A DNA stretch of 64,000 nucleotides, from positions 1,488,001 through 1,552,000 of the forward strand of contig OZ257140.1 of assembly GCA_965279165.1 (NCBI GenBank), read 5' to 3'. Of this stretch, positions 26,347 to 34,737 are shown in pieces. Positions within the stretch are counted from its first letter, which is position 1; the number at the start of each line of letters is the position of its first letter. This DNA is from JBAYIE01 sp965279165 (lineage in GTDB: Bacteria > Bacteroidota > Bacteroidia > UKL13-3). Below the pieces are notes generated by a model, which did no database searches, was not told where the DNA came from, and saw only the letters and a program-made list of their open reading frames with translations. The position numbers and the translations under genes were made by a program.

Positions 26347-26730
26347 ATGATTAGTTTCGCAGGTAAATCAATCAGGAAAAAGATGAAAAATATTATCGAA
26401 GCGATTAAGAAGAATTTGGGGTCGGAAGGAGTTGGAGAAAACACAATCGCATTATTGAAGGAATTAAGAGAATGGTTTAAATCCAACCTTAATGAGCCGG
26501 GCTATGTTCGGATGTTACGTTTGGCATATGAAAATATAGAACAAAACAACGATTATACTTTTTTGTATCTGGAAGAAGAAGATGGGAAAGCAAATATTAT
26601 CTATCTGCTCGACTTACTAAGTGATTATCAAAATAAATACAACAAAGAAGAGCTTATCGACATTCGTCATCTGATGGAAGGAACCACCAGAGAAGAGGAA
26701 GAAGAAGGCGAAGTTGCTTCAGAGGAATAA
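26347..26730 (+). CDS. Small acidic protein of unknown function
   Basis: The 127-residue protein is highly charged, with helical stretches (IIEAIKKNLGSEGVGENTIA, LLKELREWFKSNL) and an acidic C-terminus (EEEEEGEVASEE). It has no signal or membrane span. ATG 26383 (residue 13) is an equally good start. It lies 9 bp upstream of galE and is probably cotranscribed with galE and rfbB. I do not recognise a family. Confidence 0.6.
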   Translation: MISFAGKSIRKKMKNIIEAIKKNLGSEGVGENTIALLKELREWFKSNLNEPGYVRMLRLAYENIEQNNDYTFLYLEEEDGKANIIYLLDLLSDYQNKYNKEELIDIRHLMEGTTREEEEEGEVASEE

Positions 26731-26739
26731 TATCCTGCA

Positions 26740-27771
26740 ATGAAAATTTTAGTAACCGGAGGCACAGGATATATCGGATCACATACGGTAGTTGAATTAA
26801 TTAAATCCGGTTTCGATGTAGTAATTGCTGATAATCTTTCCAATTCAAAAATAGAAATACTAGATAGGATAAAAGAAATTACAGGTATTACACCTGCTTT
26901 TTACAAAACAGAATTATGCAACAAAGACGAAGTTGCGTTGTTGTTCTCAAAGGAAAAAGATATTGATGCCGTGATTCATTTTGCTGCTGTGCTATTGGTT
27001 TCTGAGTCGGTTGAAAATCCGCTAAAATATTACCATAACAACCTTTTCTCGCAAATTAATCTGTTGGAATCCATGGTTTCGCATGGGGTAAAACATATTG
27101 TTTTCTCTTCCTCGTGCACCGTTTATGGAAACCCGGATCAATTGCCGGTAACTGAAAATGCTCCCGTAAAAAAAGCCGAATCGCCCTATGGTAATACCAA
27201 ACAAATGGGTGAAGAAATTATCGATCATACCACCCGTTCAAAAAACATAACCGGTATCTCTTTGCGTTATTTTAATCCAATAGGTGCACATGAGTCCGCA
27301 AAAATTGGCGAATTTCAACATGGGGTACCGCATCATTTGGTTCCTTATATAACAGAAACAGCTTTCGGCAAACGAGAAAGGTTAAACATTTTTGGTAGCG
27401 ATTATCAAACGCACGATGGAACATGTGTTAGGGATTACATTCACGTTGTGGATGTTGCTTTGGCACATATTGCTGCAGTATCCCGATTGATAAAGGGTGA
27501 GAATAAAAACAAGTACGAAATCTTCAATATCGGAACCGGAACCGGTTATTCTGTATTGGATATGGTGCATGCTTTTGAAAAGGTAAGTGGCATATCCATT
27601 CCATACCAATTGGTACCAAGAAGAGCAGGCGATGTTGAAGCTGTTTATGCGGATACCCATTTTGCTGAAACGGAGCTGAAATGGAAAGCAATTTATGGCA
27701 TTGAAGAAATGTTGCAAAGTGCCTGGAAATGGGAGAAGAAATTGCAGGAATCAACTGCAAATGATCAATAA
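26740..27771 (+). CDS. galE: UDP-glucose 4-epimerase
   Basis: The 343-residue extended SDR protein has the NAD loop TGGTGYIGSH (7-16), the catalytic SSSCTVYG (123-130; Ser/Thr region) and YGNTK (Tyr-x3-Lys), and RYFNPIGAH, which holds a GalE substrate contact. It interconverts UDP-glucose and UDP-galactose for surface sugars. In the motif HFAAVLLVSESVENPLKYY the Lys of the usual FAGLKAVGES is replaced, a small deviation. It is followed by rfbB 24 bp downstream. Confidence 0.9.
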   Translation: MKILVTGGTGYIGSHTVVELIKSGFDVVIADNLSNSKIEILDRIKEITGITPAFYKTELCNKDEVALLFSKEKDIDAVIHFAAVLLVSESVENPLKYYHNNLFSQINLLESMVSHGVKHIVFSSSCTVYGNPDQLPVTENAPVKKAESPYGNTKQMGEEIIDHTTRSKNITGISLRYFNPIGAHESAKIGEFQHGVPHHLVPYITETAFGKRERLNIFGSDYQTHDGTCVRDYIHVVDVALAHIAAVSRLIKGENKNKYEIFNIGTGTGYSVLDMVHAFEKVSGISIPYQLVPRRAGDVEAVYADTHFAETELKWKAIYGIEEMLQSAWKWEKKLQESTANDQ

Positions 27772-27795
27772 TTAAACGAATAAATCTTTTCGGAT

Positions 27796-28854
27796 TTGAG
27801 CAATAAAAGTATATTAATTACCGGAGGAGCCGGGTTTATAGGTTCCCATGTGGTTCGGTTATTTGTAAAAAAATATCCTGATTATACGATTTATAACCTC
27901 GACAAATTAACCTATGCAGGTAACTTAAAAAACCTTACCGATATAGAGAAAAGTCCTAACTATTTTTTTATAAAAGGGGATATAACCGATGCGGTTTTTA
28001 TTCGGGAATTGTTTGGCAAATACAAGTTCGACGGTATCATTCATCTTGCGGCAGAAAGTCATGTAGATAGATCCATTACCAACCCCATGGATTTTGTGAT
28101 GACCAATGTGGTTGGAACCGTAAATTTATTGAATGCCTCAAAAGAATTATGGGGAAATAATTTGCAGGAAAAATTATTTTACCACGTATCCACAGACGAA
28201 GTATTTGGCAGTTTGGATGATGGTGGCTTTTTTTATGAAAATACTCCTTACCAGCCGCAGTCGCCATACTCTGCATCAAAAGCAGGTTCCGACCATTTTG
28301 TTAGGGCCTATCACAATACCTATAAATTACCGGTTGTAATTAGCAATTGTTCCAATAATTACGGTCCAAATCAATTTCCCGAAAAACTAATCCCGTTATT
28401 TATTCATAATATTAAAAACAATAAACCTTTGCCTGTTTACGGCAAAGGCGAAAATATTCGTGATTGGCTTTATGTTGTGGATCATGCTAGGGCAATCGAC
28501 GAGGTGTTTCATAAAGGAATAATCGGAGAGACCTACAATATTGGCGGATTCAACGAATGGAAAAACCTGGATTTGATCAAAGTTATTTGCAAGGTAATGG
28601 ACAAAAAATTGGGACGTGCAGAAGGTGAATCCGAAAAATTAATTACTTATGTTACCGACCGGGCAGGACATGATTTAAGGTATGCTATTGATGCCAATAA
28701 AATAATGAATGAACTTGGGTGGAAGCCATCCTTGCAATTTGAAGAGGGGATAGAAAAAACCATTGATTGGTATTTAAATAATGAAGAATGGATGAAGGAT
28801 GTTACGAGTGGAGAGTATACTTCCTATTATGAAAGTATGTATAAAAACCGATAA
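27796..28854 (+). CDS. rfbB: dTDP-glucose 4,6-dehydratase
   Basis: The 352-residue extended SDR protein makes dTDP-4-keto-6-deoxyglucose, the precursor of rhamnose and related sugars. It shows TGGAGFIGSH (8-17), the HLAAESHVDRSI block, the catalytic VSTDEVFGSL (Asp/Glu acid-base pair) and YSASKAGSDH (Tyr-x3-Lys). The best start is TTG at 27796, which places the Rossmann loop normally; no upstream ATG is in frame. The other rhamnose genes are not in the window. Confidence 0.93.
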   Translation: MSNKSILITGGAGFIGSHVVRLFVKKYPDYTIYNLDKLTYAGNLKNLTDIEKSPNYFFIKGDITDAVFIRELFGKYKFDGIIHLAAESHVDRSITNPMDFVMTNVVGTVNLLNASKELWGNNLQEKLFYHVSTDEVFGSLDDGGFFYENTPYQPQSPYSASKAGSDHFVRAYHNTYKLPVVISNCSNNYGPNQFPEKLIPLFIHNIKNNKPLPVYGKGENIRDWLYVVDHARAIDEVFHKGIIGETYNIGGFNEWKNLDLIKVICKVMDKKLGRAEGESEKLITYVTDRAGHDLRYAIDANKIMNELGWKPSLQFEEGIEKTIDWYLNNEEWMKDVTSGEYTSYYESMYKNR

Positions 28855-28868
28855 CAAAAGTATGCTAC

Positions 28869-28904
28869 AAAAAAGCCCGTTACGACATATCGCAACGGGC
28901 TTTT
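28869..28904. terminator. Bidirectional intrinsic terminator between rfbB and tsf
   Basis: AAAAAGCCCGTT and AACGGGCTTTT form a strong stem with an A-tract on one side and a T-tract on the other, so it can end transcription from both convergent genes. Confidence 0.88.
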
Positions 28905-28924
28905 ATATTTTTATACTATTTAGA

Positions 28925-29758
28925 TTAACCTAAGGCTACTCTAATGAATGCTTTCACGGAAAGTCCTTTCTCAACACCATCCAACATTTGCGCAATTGTT
29001 TTCGAATTGTCTTTTACAAATTCTTGGTTCATCAACGTTGATTCTTTGTAGAATTTACCCAATTTACCTTGTGCAATTTTTTCCAACATGGCTTCCGGTT
29101 TTCCTTCAGCTCTCGCTTGTTCTTTTCCGATTTCGATTTCACGGTTAACAACAGTTGGATCTACATCTGCTTTATCTACAGCAACCGGATTTAAAGCTGC
29201 AACTTGCATCGCAACATCTCTTCCTGCAACATAGTTAGCATCATTTGGAGCGTTGTTTAACGAAACCAAAACACCCAAACGGTTAGCACCATGGATATAA
29301 GGAACGATATTATCGCCAGCCATCAGTTCATATCTCACTACATCAATCTTCTCTCCGATTTTACCCACTTGTTCGGTAATTTTATCACCTAATGTTAGCC
29401 CTTCGAATGGCAATGCTTTTAAGGCATCTGCATCAGCAGGTTTATTGGCAAGAGCCAAATCTGCAATTGCATTGGCAAATTTTACAAAGTCTTCATTTTT
29501 TGCCACAAAATCCGTTTCGCAGCTTAATTGAATGATTACTCCTGATTTTTTATCGGAAGAAGTTTTTGCAATCACTGCACCTTCTTTCGCTTCTCTGTCG
29601 GCACGTGCCGCAGATACTTTTGCACCTTTTTTACGTAAATAATCTACTGCTGCCTCAAAATCACCATTCGTTTCCGTTAATGCTTTTTTACAGTCCATCA
29701 TTCCTGCACCTGTCATTTGGCGCAATTTGTTCACATCACTTGCACTAATTGTACTCAT
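28925..29758 (-). CDS. tsf: Translation elongation factor Ts
   Basis: The 277-residue protein is the nucleotide exchange factor for EF-Tu. The N-terminal UBA-like part contains VNKLRQMTGAGMMDCKKAL with TETNGDFEAAVDYLRKKG. The core has SCETDFVAKNEDFV (Asp-Phe finger), and the C-terminal part has VVNREIEIGKEQARAEGKPE. It is last in the rplM-rpsI-rpsB-tsf cluster and separated from rpsB by an intrinsic terminator. Confidence 0.97.
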   Translation of the reverse strand: MSTISASDVNKLRQMTGAGMMDCKKALTETNGDFEAAVDYLRKKGAKVSAARADREAKEGAVIAKTSSDKKSGVIIQLSCETDFVAKNEDFVKFANAIADLALANKPADADALKALPFEGLTLGDKITEQVGKIGEKIDVVRYELMAGDNIVPYIHGANRLGVLVSLNNAPNDANYVAGRDVAMQVAALNPVAVDKADVDPTVVNREIEIGKEQARAEGKPEAMLEKIAQGKLGKFYKESTLMNQEFVKDNSKTIAQMLDGVEKGLSVKAFIRVALG

Positions 29759-29794
29759 ACTCTTAAGTTCTTAATTTGATTGGTTAAAATAATT

Positions 29795-29828
29795 GAAAAA
29801 AAATCGGCTATTTTTTGTAGCCGATTTT
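29795..29828 (-). terminator. Intrinsic terminator/attenuator between rpsB and tsf
   Basis: Read on the minus strand, AAAATCGGCTA, a 7-base A-rich loop and TAGCCGATTTT form an 11-bp stem followed by a T-run (TTTTTTTTC). It stands in the 77-bp rpsB-tsf gap, so full-length rpsB-tsf transcripts depend on read-through or tsf has its own promoter. Confidence 0.8.
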
Positions 29829-29835
29829 AAAGTTG

Positions 29836-30591
29836 TTATGCTTCTTCTTTTTCTGCAACGGCTTCTTTTTCGCCTTCCTTCTCGGTTTCTGTATCCTTGT
29901 CTCGTTTTCTTTCTGCTAATCCTTCGATGATGGCATCTGTCATAACTTTTGCCATTAATGCGATTGATTTTGCAGCATCATCATTTGCAGGGATTGCATA
30001 ATCCACAACCGTTGGATCTGAATTGGTATCAACCAATGCAAAAGTTGGGATATTTAATTTTTGTGCTTCAGCAACTGCGATATGTTCGCGTTTTACATCC
30101 ACAATAAATAAAGCAGCAGGTAAACGGTTTAAATCCGCAATACCGCCTAATAATCTGGTAAGTTTAATTTTCTCACGATCAATCATCAATCTTTCTTTCT
30201 TATTGATGTTTGTATACGTACCATCCTGGGCCATTTTATCAAGATTCTGTAGTTTCTTGATCGACTTACGAACGGTTGAGAAATTGGTAAGCATACCACC
30301 TAACCAACGCTCGGTTACGAAAGGCATGTTTACTTTGCGTGCTTCCGTTTCGATAATTTCTTTAGCTTGCTTTTTAGTAGCAACAAATAAAACTTTACGA
30401 CCCGATTTCACGATGTTTTTAATGGCGATTGAGGCCTCATCCAGCTTTACGGCTGTCTTGTTCAGATCGATGAGGTGGATACCGTTTTTCTCCATAAAAA
30501 TATATGGGGCCATTTTTGGGTTCCATTTGCGGGTAAGGTGACCGAAGTGCACTCCCGCTTCCAACAACTCTTCTTGAGTGATTTTTGACAT
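29836..30591 (-). CDS. rpsB: 30S ribosomal protein S2
   Basis: The 251-residue protein starts MSKITQEELLEAGVHFGHLT and has the RKWNPKMAPYIF and RWLGGMLTNFST blocks that mark S2. The C-terminus is an acidic, Lys/Glu-rich tail (ERKRDKDTETEKEGE), a common addition in Bacteroidota. It follows rpsI with a 23-bp gap. Confidence 0.97.
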   Translation of the reverse strand: MSKITQEELLEAGVHFGHLTRKWNPKMAPYIFMEKNGIHLIDLNKTAVKLDEASIAIKNIVKSGRKVLFVATKKQAKEIIETEARKVNMPFVTERWLGGMLTNFSTVRKSIKKLQNLDKMAQDGTYTNINKKERLMIDREKIKLTRLLGGIADLNRLPAALFIVDVKREHIAVAEAQKLNIPTFALVDTNSDPTVVDYAIPANDDAAKSIALMAKVMTDAIIEGLAERKRDKDTETEKEGEKEAVAEKEEA

Positions 30592-30614
30592 AGTATATAA
30601 TTGAAAATATTCGA

Positions 30615-31001
30615 TTAACGTTTAACGAACTGGAAGCGCTTACGGGCTTTCTTCTGTCCTGGTTTCTTACGTTCCACCATACGTGGATCACGCGTCATCA
30701 AACCTTCTACCTTTAATAAGGTTTTCAGTTCGGCGTTGTATTTTACCAATGCACGTGCAACAGCAAGCTTGATAGCATCTGCCTGACCGGTGATACCACC
30801 GCCATCTACATTGCATTTAATATCAAACTGACCTGAAGTATTGGTTACTTCAAATGGTTTGTTGATACTATGCTGTAACAATACCGTTGGGAAAAAAGCT
30901 TTTACGTCTTTTCCGTTAACAGTAACATTACCTGTACCTGCAGTTAAATAAATGCGGGCAACTGCGGTTTTTCTTCTTCCAATAGCGTTTATTACTTCCA
31001 T
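30615..31001 (-). CDS. rpsI: 30S ribosomal protein S9
   Basis: The 128-residue protein has the S9 pattern NAIGRRKTAVARIYL near the start, GGGITGQADAIKLAVARAL in the middle and the basic tail KKPGQKKARKRFQFVKR. The last residues, which reach the P-site tRNA, are present. It is 6 bp after rplM. Confidence 0.97.
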   Translation of the reverse strand: MEVINAIGRRKTAVARIYLTAGTGNVTVNGKDVKAFFPTVLLQHSINKPFEVTNTSGQFDIKCNVDGGGITGQADAIKLAVARALVKYNAELKTLLKVEGLMTRDPRMVERKKPGQKKARKRFQFVKR

Positions 31002-31007
31002 TTCTTT

Positions 31008-31451
31008 TTAGAAAGTTAAGGGTTTTGGTTGTTGTGCTGCATGTGGATGCTCAGAACCTGCATACACAAAAAGGTTTCTGAATATTTCTCTTCCCAGTTT
31101 GTTGTTTGGCAACATACCATCGATAGCGTGTTCTACTATATAAGTCGGGCGTTTTTCCAACATCACTTTAGCCGACTCAAAACGTTGTCCACCCGGGAAA
31201 CCCGAATAAAACACGTATTCTTTGTCGTTTGCTTTATTTCCCGTAAAACGGATTTTCTCTGCATTGATGATGATTACATTGTCACCACAATCAACATGAG
31301 GGGTAAAGCTTGTTTTGTGCTTACCTCTTAAGATATTTGCCACTTTGCTGGCAAAACGGCCTAAAGTCTGGCCTTCAGCATCCAATACAAACCATTCCTT
31401 TTTAACGGAAGCCTTGTTAGCTGATTTGGTTTTATAACTAATTGTATCCAC
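31008..31451 (-). CDS. rplM: 50S ribosomal protein L13
   Basis: The 147-residue protein contains WFVLDAEGQTLGRFASKVA, the HVDCGDNVIIINAEKI block and GMLPNNKLGREIFRNLFVY, all typical of L13. It is the first gene of the ribosomal cluster, with a good promoter about 40-65 bp upstream. Confidence 0.97.
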   Translation of the reverse strand: MDTISYKTKSANKASVKKEWFVLDAEGQTLGRFASKVANILRGKHKTSFTPHVDCGDNVIIINAEKIRFTGNKANDKEYVFYSGFPGGQRFESAKVMLEKRPTYIVEHAIDGMLPNNKLGREIFRNLFVYAGSEHPHAAQQPKPLTF

Positions 31452-31487
31452 GATTATATAATATTACTATTTTCTATTAAGGGGTTG

Positions 31488-31518
31488 CAAAAATAGGGCA
31501 GGAAATTGTAATTCACAA
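31488..31518 (-). promoter_or_regulatory. Promoter of the rplM-rpsI-rpsB cluster
   Basis: On the minus strand TTG (31518-31516), a 20-base spacer and TATTTTTG (31495-31488) match the Bacteroidota TTG/TAnnTTTG pattern without a mismatch, 37 bases before the rplM ATG. Confidence 0.6.
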
Positions 31519-31572
31519 CAAAATGTGAAAAAAAGGTCTTAGGATTCCTTATTTTCTCCGAAAGCTGCGGTT

Positions 31573-32049
31573 TTAGCCGTTAAACTTTACAAATTTATGG
31601 TATCTGTAGTTGTCTTTTGAGTCGTAAACAAAAATAAAATAGACCCCTTGTTGTAAATTAGACACATCCAAGGTGGAATAATACCGGTTAACCAAACTGA
31701 TATTTTCTGTTCTAACCTGTTTTCCAAACGAATCCATGATTACCATTCTAATGAAATTCGGATTTGTCGACTGAACTACAGTAAATTGTAATAATCCGGC
31801 TGTAAAATTCGGTAGTATATCAAATTCAAACCCCGAACAGGTTCCATCGATGTATTGCTGAACTCCATACCTGAAAGTTGCTTCACACAAGTTGCGGTAG
31901 GTTTTGTTGTCGCAGCCACAAACCGGGTTATATTCGTTATTCGGACAGGAATAAGTTGGGAAAATCGACATCGAATCAATACAGGACTGCGCTTGCGCCG
32001 GCTTAACCATATAAAGGAGTACGAACAGAAAGCATATTGTTTGGCGCAA
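31573..32049 (-). CDS. Secreted Kazal-domain protein with T9SS sorting domain
   Basis: The 158-residue protein has a signal peptide (1-20, cut at AQA), a Kazal-type core (about 33-71: CPNNEYNPVCGC, then DNKTYRNLCEA and IDGTC) with the cysteine pattern of serine-protease inhibitors, and a short type A T9SS tail (ILPNFTAGLLQFTV to HKFVKFNG). Kazal domains block serine proteases; here the target may be a competitor's or the cell's own enzyme. The protein is unusually short for a T9SS cargo. Confidence 0.8.
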   Translation of the reverse strand: MRQTICFLFVLLYMVKPAQAQSCIDSMSIFPTYSCPNNEYNPVCGCDNKTYRNLCEATFRYGVQQYIDGTCSGFEFDILPNFTAGLLQFTVVQSTNPNFIRMVIMDSFGKQVRTENISLVNRYYSTLDVSNLQQGVYFIFVYDSKDNYRYHKFVKFNG

Positions 32050-32390
32050 AATATGGTAGTTAAGTTAGAAGTTTGACAAAGTTAACGCAAACAGGATTTT
32101 TAATGGTATGAGGCCCGATAAAAATTACACAGATAGGCTGTTTCAACAACCCATTAAAAATTTATCCGTTTGCGCTTTATGCAATCTGTAACGTATACCA
32201 AAATATTGAATTGCACAGATTATAAAGCAGTTAAACTATCATCTCGGTTTTGTTCCATTAACTAAGCTGAGCAAAGTCAGTTTCTAACTTGTCCAATGTC
32301 AAGGGTTGGATTGAAGCTTGTCATAGTTCAGTCAGGTTGCCAATAAGAACTTTGATTCGACAAATTTCCATAAACCCAACACCTAATTAT
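32050..32390. other. Divergent intergenic region
   Basis: The 341 bp lie between the Kazal gene (minus) and the lipoprotein gene (plus). The frame is open for 34 codons upstream of 32391 but has no family support. I see no clear promoter box or repeat. Confidence 0.6.
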
Positions 32391-32813
32391 ATGACGATGA
32401 AAATGAATAAAAATTTGAGAACCCCAATTCTGGTAGTGCTTATTGGCATGATAGGGTTAATTACCGGATGTAAAAAGGATTATGAATATGTTCCTCCTCC
32501 GCTTGATCCAAATGTAAAAATTAAGTTCAGCACCGACATCATGCCAATGTTTACAGCTAGTTGTTATGGATCAGGTTGCCATGACGATGGTATACCTCCT
32601 GATTTAACTGCAGCCAATGCATGGAATTCGCTTACCGCAAATGGAACCTTTATTGGAAGCAATGTGGATACCGTAAATGATGCGAGTTCGGTTCTATATG
32701 TAAGAATGACAACTACTACACCAAATACGCCGATGCCAACAAGCGGACTTCTTCCAAAGGCTCAAACCGACAAGGTGTTGCTTTGGATACAGCAAGGAGC
32801 AGAAAACAACTAA
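32391..32813 (+). CDS. Lipoprotein with CX4CH heme-like motif
   Basis: From ATG 32391 the protein has 140 residues: a lipoprotein signal with LITGC lipobox, then a short domain with SCYGSGCH (Cys-x4-Cys-His) and later MTTTTPNTPMPTSG and WIQQGAENN. Met residues near the end could give the second heme ligand, as in the Bacteroidota family of cytochrome-c-like domains with extended heme motifs. ATG 32397 and 32403 are alternatives; 32289 is unlikely as it would bury the signal. It begins a run of redox genes to 37101. Confidence 0.7.
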   Translation: MTMKMNKNLRTPILVVLIGMIGLITGCKKDYEYVPPPLDPNVKIKFSTDIMPMFTASCYGSGCHDDGIPPDLTAANAWNSLTANGTFIGSNVDTVNDASSVLYVRMTTTTPNTPMPTSGLLPKAQTDKVLLWIQQGAENN

Positions 32814-32849
32814 TTATATTAATCCAAACTTATTAAATACACAAAGGAT

Positions 32850-33761
32850 ATGATACCCTTAAAAAAAATAACCATTGTACTGGCAACATTTCTGCTGTCA
32901 TTAACCATACAAAATCTTCGTGCGCAGGAAACGCCTGCCGCTACTGAAACAACCGAAACGTCAAGTAAAGAGCCGGTTAAAGCGACGTTCGAAAATGCCA
33001 TTCATATCAATAACCAAACGGTACAAACCAATGCAAAGAATGAGTTAGGAACCTTAATTCAACATAGATTTGGTGTAATAAAAAACCGCTCCGATCTTTT
33101 TGGACTGTATGCCCCGGCTAATGTCAGACTGGGTGTGAACTATGGTTTTACAAAAGATTTAACCTTAGGCTTTGGTATTACCAAAAGCAAAATGCAATAC
33201 GACTTTGAATGGAAGTATAAAATTATCGGACAATCGAAAGGTGGAGGATCACCGGTTACAGTAACCTATTACGGTGATATGGCATATAGCGATGCTCCCA
33301 GTGCCAATTTTGCCAATCAAAACAACGAGGTGAGTACAGCTAACCGCCTTTCATTCTATCATGAAGTTATGGTGGCAAGAAAATTTGACAGCCATTTTTC
33401 TGCACAAATAGGAATTAACTATACCCATGTAAACTTAGTGGATAGTTCGGTGTTTGGAACCCACGATCGAATTGGGTTAAGCTTGTTGGCGCGATATAAA
33501 TTCAGTCCACAATCATCGGTTGAATTTGGCTACAACCAGAATTTAGCCAATCTGGATTGGCAACCATCTTCTTTAAAAGACCCGCTAAAATCTGATTTTT
33601 CTTTGGGATATGAAGTATCAACCGGTAGTCACCAATTTCAAATTTTTATTTGTGCCGCGGATAATATTCTTAACCAGGATATTCGATTCTATAACACAAA
33701 TGATTTCTTCAACAAACAAATTTTAATAGGATTTAATATCACCCGTCAATGGGGATTTTAA
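32850..33761 (+). CDS. DUF5777-family outer membrane beta-barrel protein
   Basis: The 303-residue protein has a signal peptide (1-25), a Thr/Glu-rich linker and then alternating strands (LGTLIQHRFGVIKN, LFGLYAPANVRLGVNYG, FSAQIGINYTHVNLV) as in DUF5777 barrels, ending in WGF. Such barrels occur beside electron-transfer and lipoprotein genes in Bacteroidota. Its exact role is unknown. Confidence 0.75.
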   Translation: MIPLKKITIVLATFLLSLTIQNLRAQETPAATETTETSSKEPVKATFENAIHINNQTVQTNAKNELGTLIQHRFGVIKNRSDLFGLYAPANVRLGVNYGFTKDLTLGFGITKSKMQYDFEWKYKIIGQSKGGGSPVTVTYYGDMAYSDAPSANFANQNNEVSTANRLSFYHEVMVARKFDSHFSAQIGINYTHVNLVDSSVFGTHDRIGLSLLARYKFSPQSSVEFGYNQNLANLDWQPSSLKDPLKSDFSLGYEVSTGSHQFQIFICAADNILNQDIRFYNTNDFFNKQILIGFNITRQWGF

Positions 33762-33786
33762 ACCTTAAACCAATAATAATGAAATC

Positions 33787-34716
33787 ATGAGTAATGCAGA
33801 GAACCCCAAAAACAACAGAAGAACTTTCCTGAAACTGGGATTGCTTACAGGAGGTTCTGTTATCGCAGGAGCAGGAATAACCAACGCATTAAGCGAATCC
33901 GGGAAAGAAACCGGTGAAAAGGTAAAAGTGCTTACCGCCGATGGTAAAATGGTGGAAGTGGATAGCAGTATGATTTCTCATCCTGCCGACCAAGAATTAA
34001 ATATTTCTTCGGTACGCGAAGGTGTTCCGGGGAAGAAATTTGTGATGGTGATCGACCTTGCACGATGTGCAAACGAACGTGCTTGTATTGATGGTTGCCA
34101 GGAAATGCACGGAATGCTTGCTCCGGTCGAGTATATTAAAGTAAAACGGATGCAAGATTCTGAGCTTGCGGCACCATATTGGTTTCCTACTTTATGTTAC
34201 CAATGCGATAATCCACCTTGTACCAAGGTTTGTCCGGTAGATGCCACTTTTAAAAGAACGGATGGCATAGTTGCAGTGGATAGTGAACGCTGTATAGGTT
34301 GTAAATTTTGTATGGCCGCTTGTCCATATTCAGCCAGAAGCTTCAATTTTGGTCGTCCGGAACAAGTGGAATACAGCGAAAAACATCCACCGGATGAAAA
34401 CCATTGTTGCACCACAAAATCCAGCATGGTTGGAACGGTTTCAAAATGCGATTTTTGCCCGGATAGCGCAGCTAAAGGCGAACTTCCTGCCTGTGTTACC
34501 GAATGCCCTAATGGCACCATATTTTACGGTGATGAGTTAGAAGATGCTGTAACCAATGGGGAAGAAACATTCCGATTAAGTGAACTATTGAAGAAAAGAG
34601 GTGGGTACAGACAGTTTGAGGAATTGGGTACCAAACCTAGGGTATATTATTTACCACCAACAAACAGACAATTCCCATTTGAAGAAGCAGAAGGTCCGGT
34701 TAATACCAAAGAATAA
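33787..34716 (+). CDS. Tat-signal 4Fe-4S ferredoxin-like subunit (NrfC/TtrB type)
   Basis: The 309-residue protein has a twin-arginine signal (NNRRTFLKLGLLTGG, 9-23). Its clusters are C94-x5-C100-x3-C104, CYQCDNPPCTKVCP (137-150), CIGCKFCMAACP (169-180) and CDFC/ACVTECP (221-241). The first set lacks its second Cys (Glu 97 stands there), so one cluster may be altered or absent. It would sit in the periplasm and pass electrons between the NrfD membrane subunit and a partner. The usual partner is a molybdopterin oxidoreductase, which is not encoded here. Confidence 0.85.
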   Translation: MSNAENPKNNRRTFLKLGLLTGGSVIAGAGITNALSESGKETGEKVKVLTADGKMVEVDSSMISHPADQELNISSVREGVPGKKFVMVIDLARCANERACIDGCQEMHGMLAPVEYIKVKRMQDSELAAPYWFPTLCYQCDNPPCTKVCPVDATFKRTDGIVAVDSERCIGCKFCMAACPYSARSFNFGRPEQVEYSEKHPPDENHCCTTKSSMVGTVSKCDFCPDSAAKGELPACVTECPNGTIFYGDELEDAVTNGEETFRLSELLKKRGGYRQFEELGTKPRVYYLPPTNRQFPFEEAEGPVNTKE

Positions 34717-34737
34717 AATAAGTAAAGGAGAAAAATT

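Noticed and set aside
30023..30541. 172-codon plus-strand frame inside rpsB
   Set aside because: It is antisense to S2 and has no independent support.
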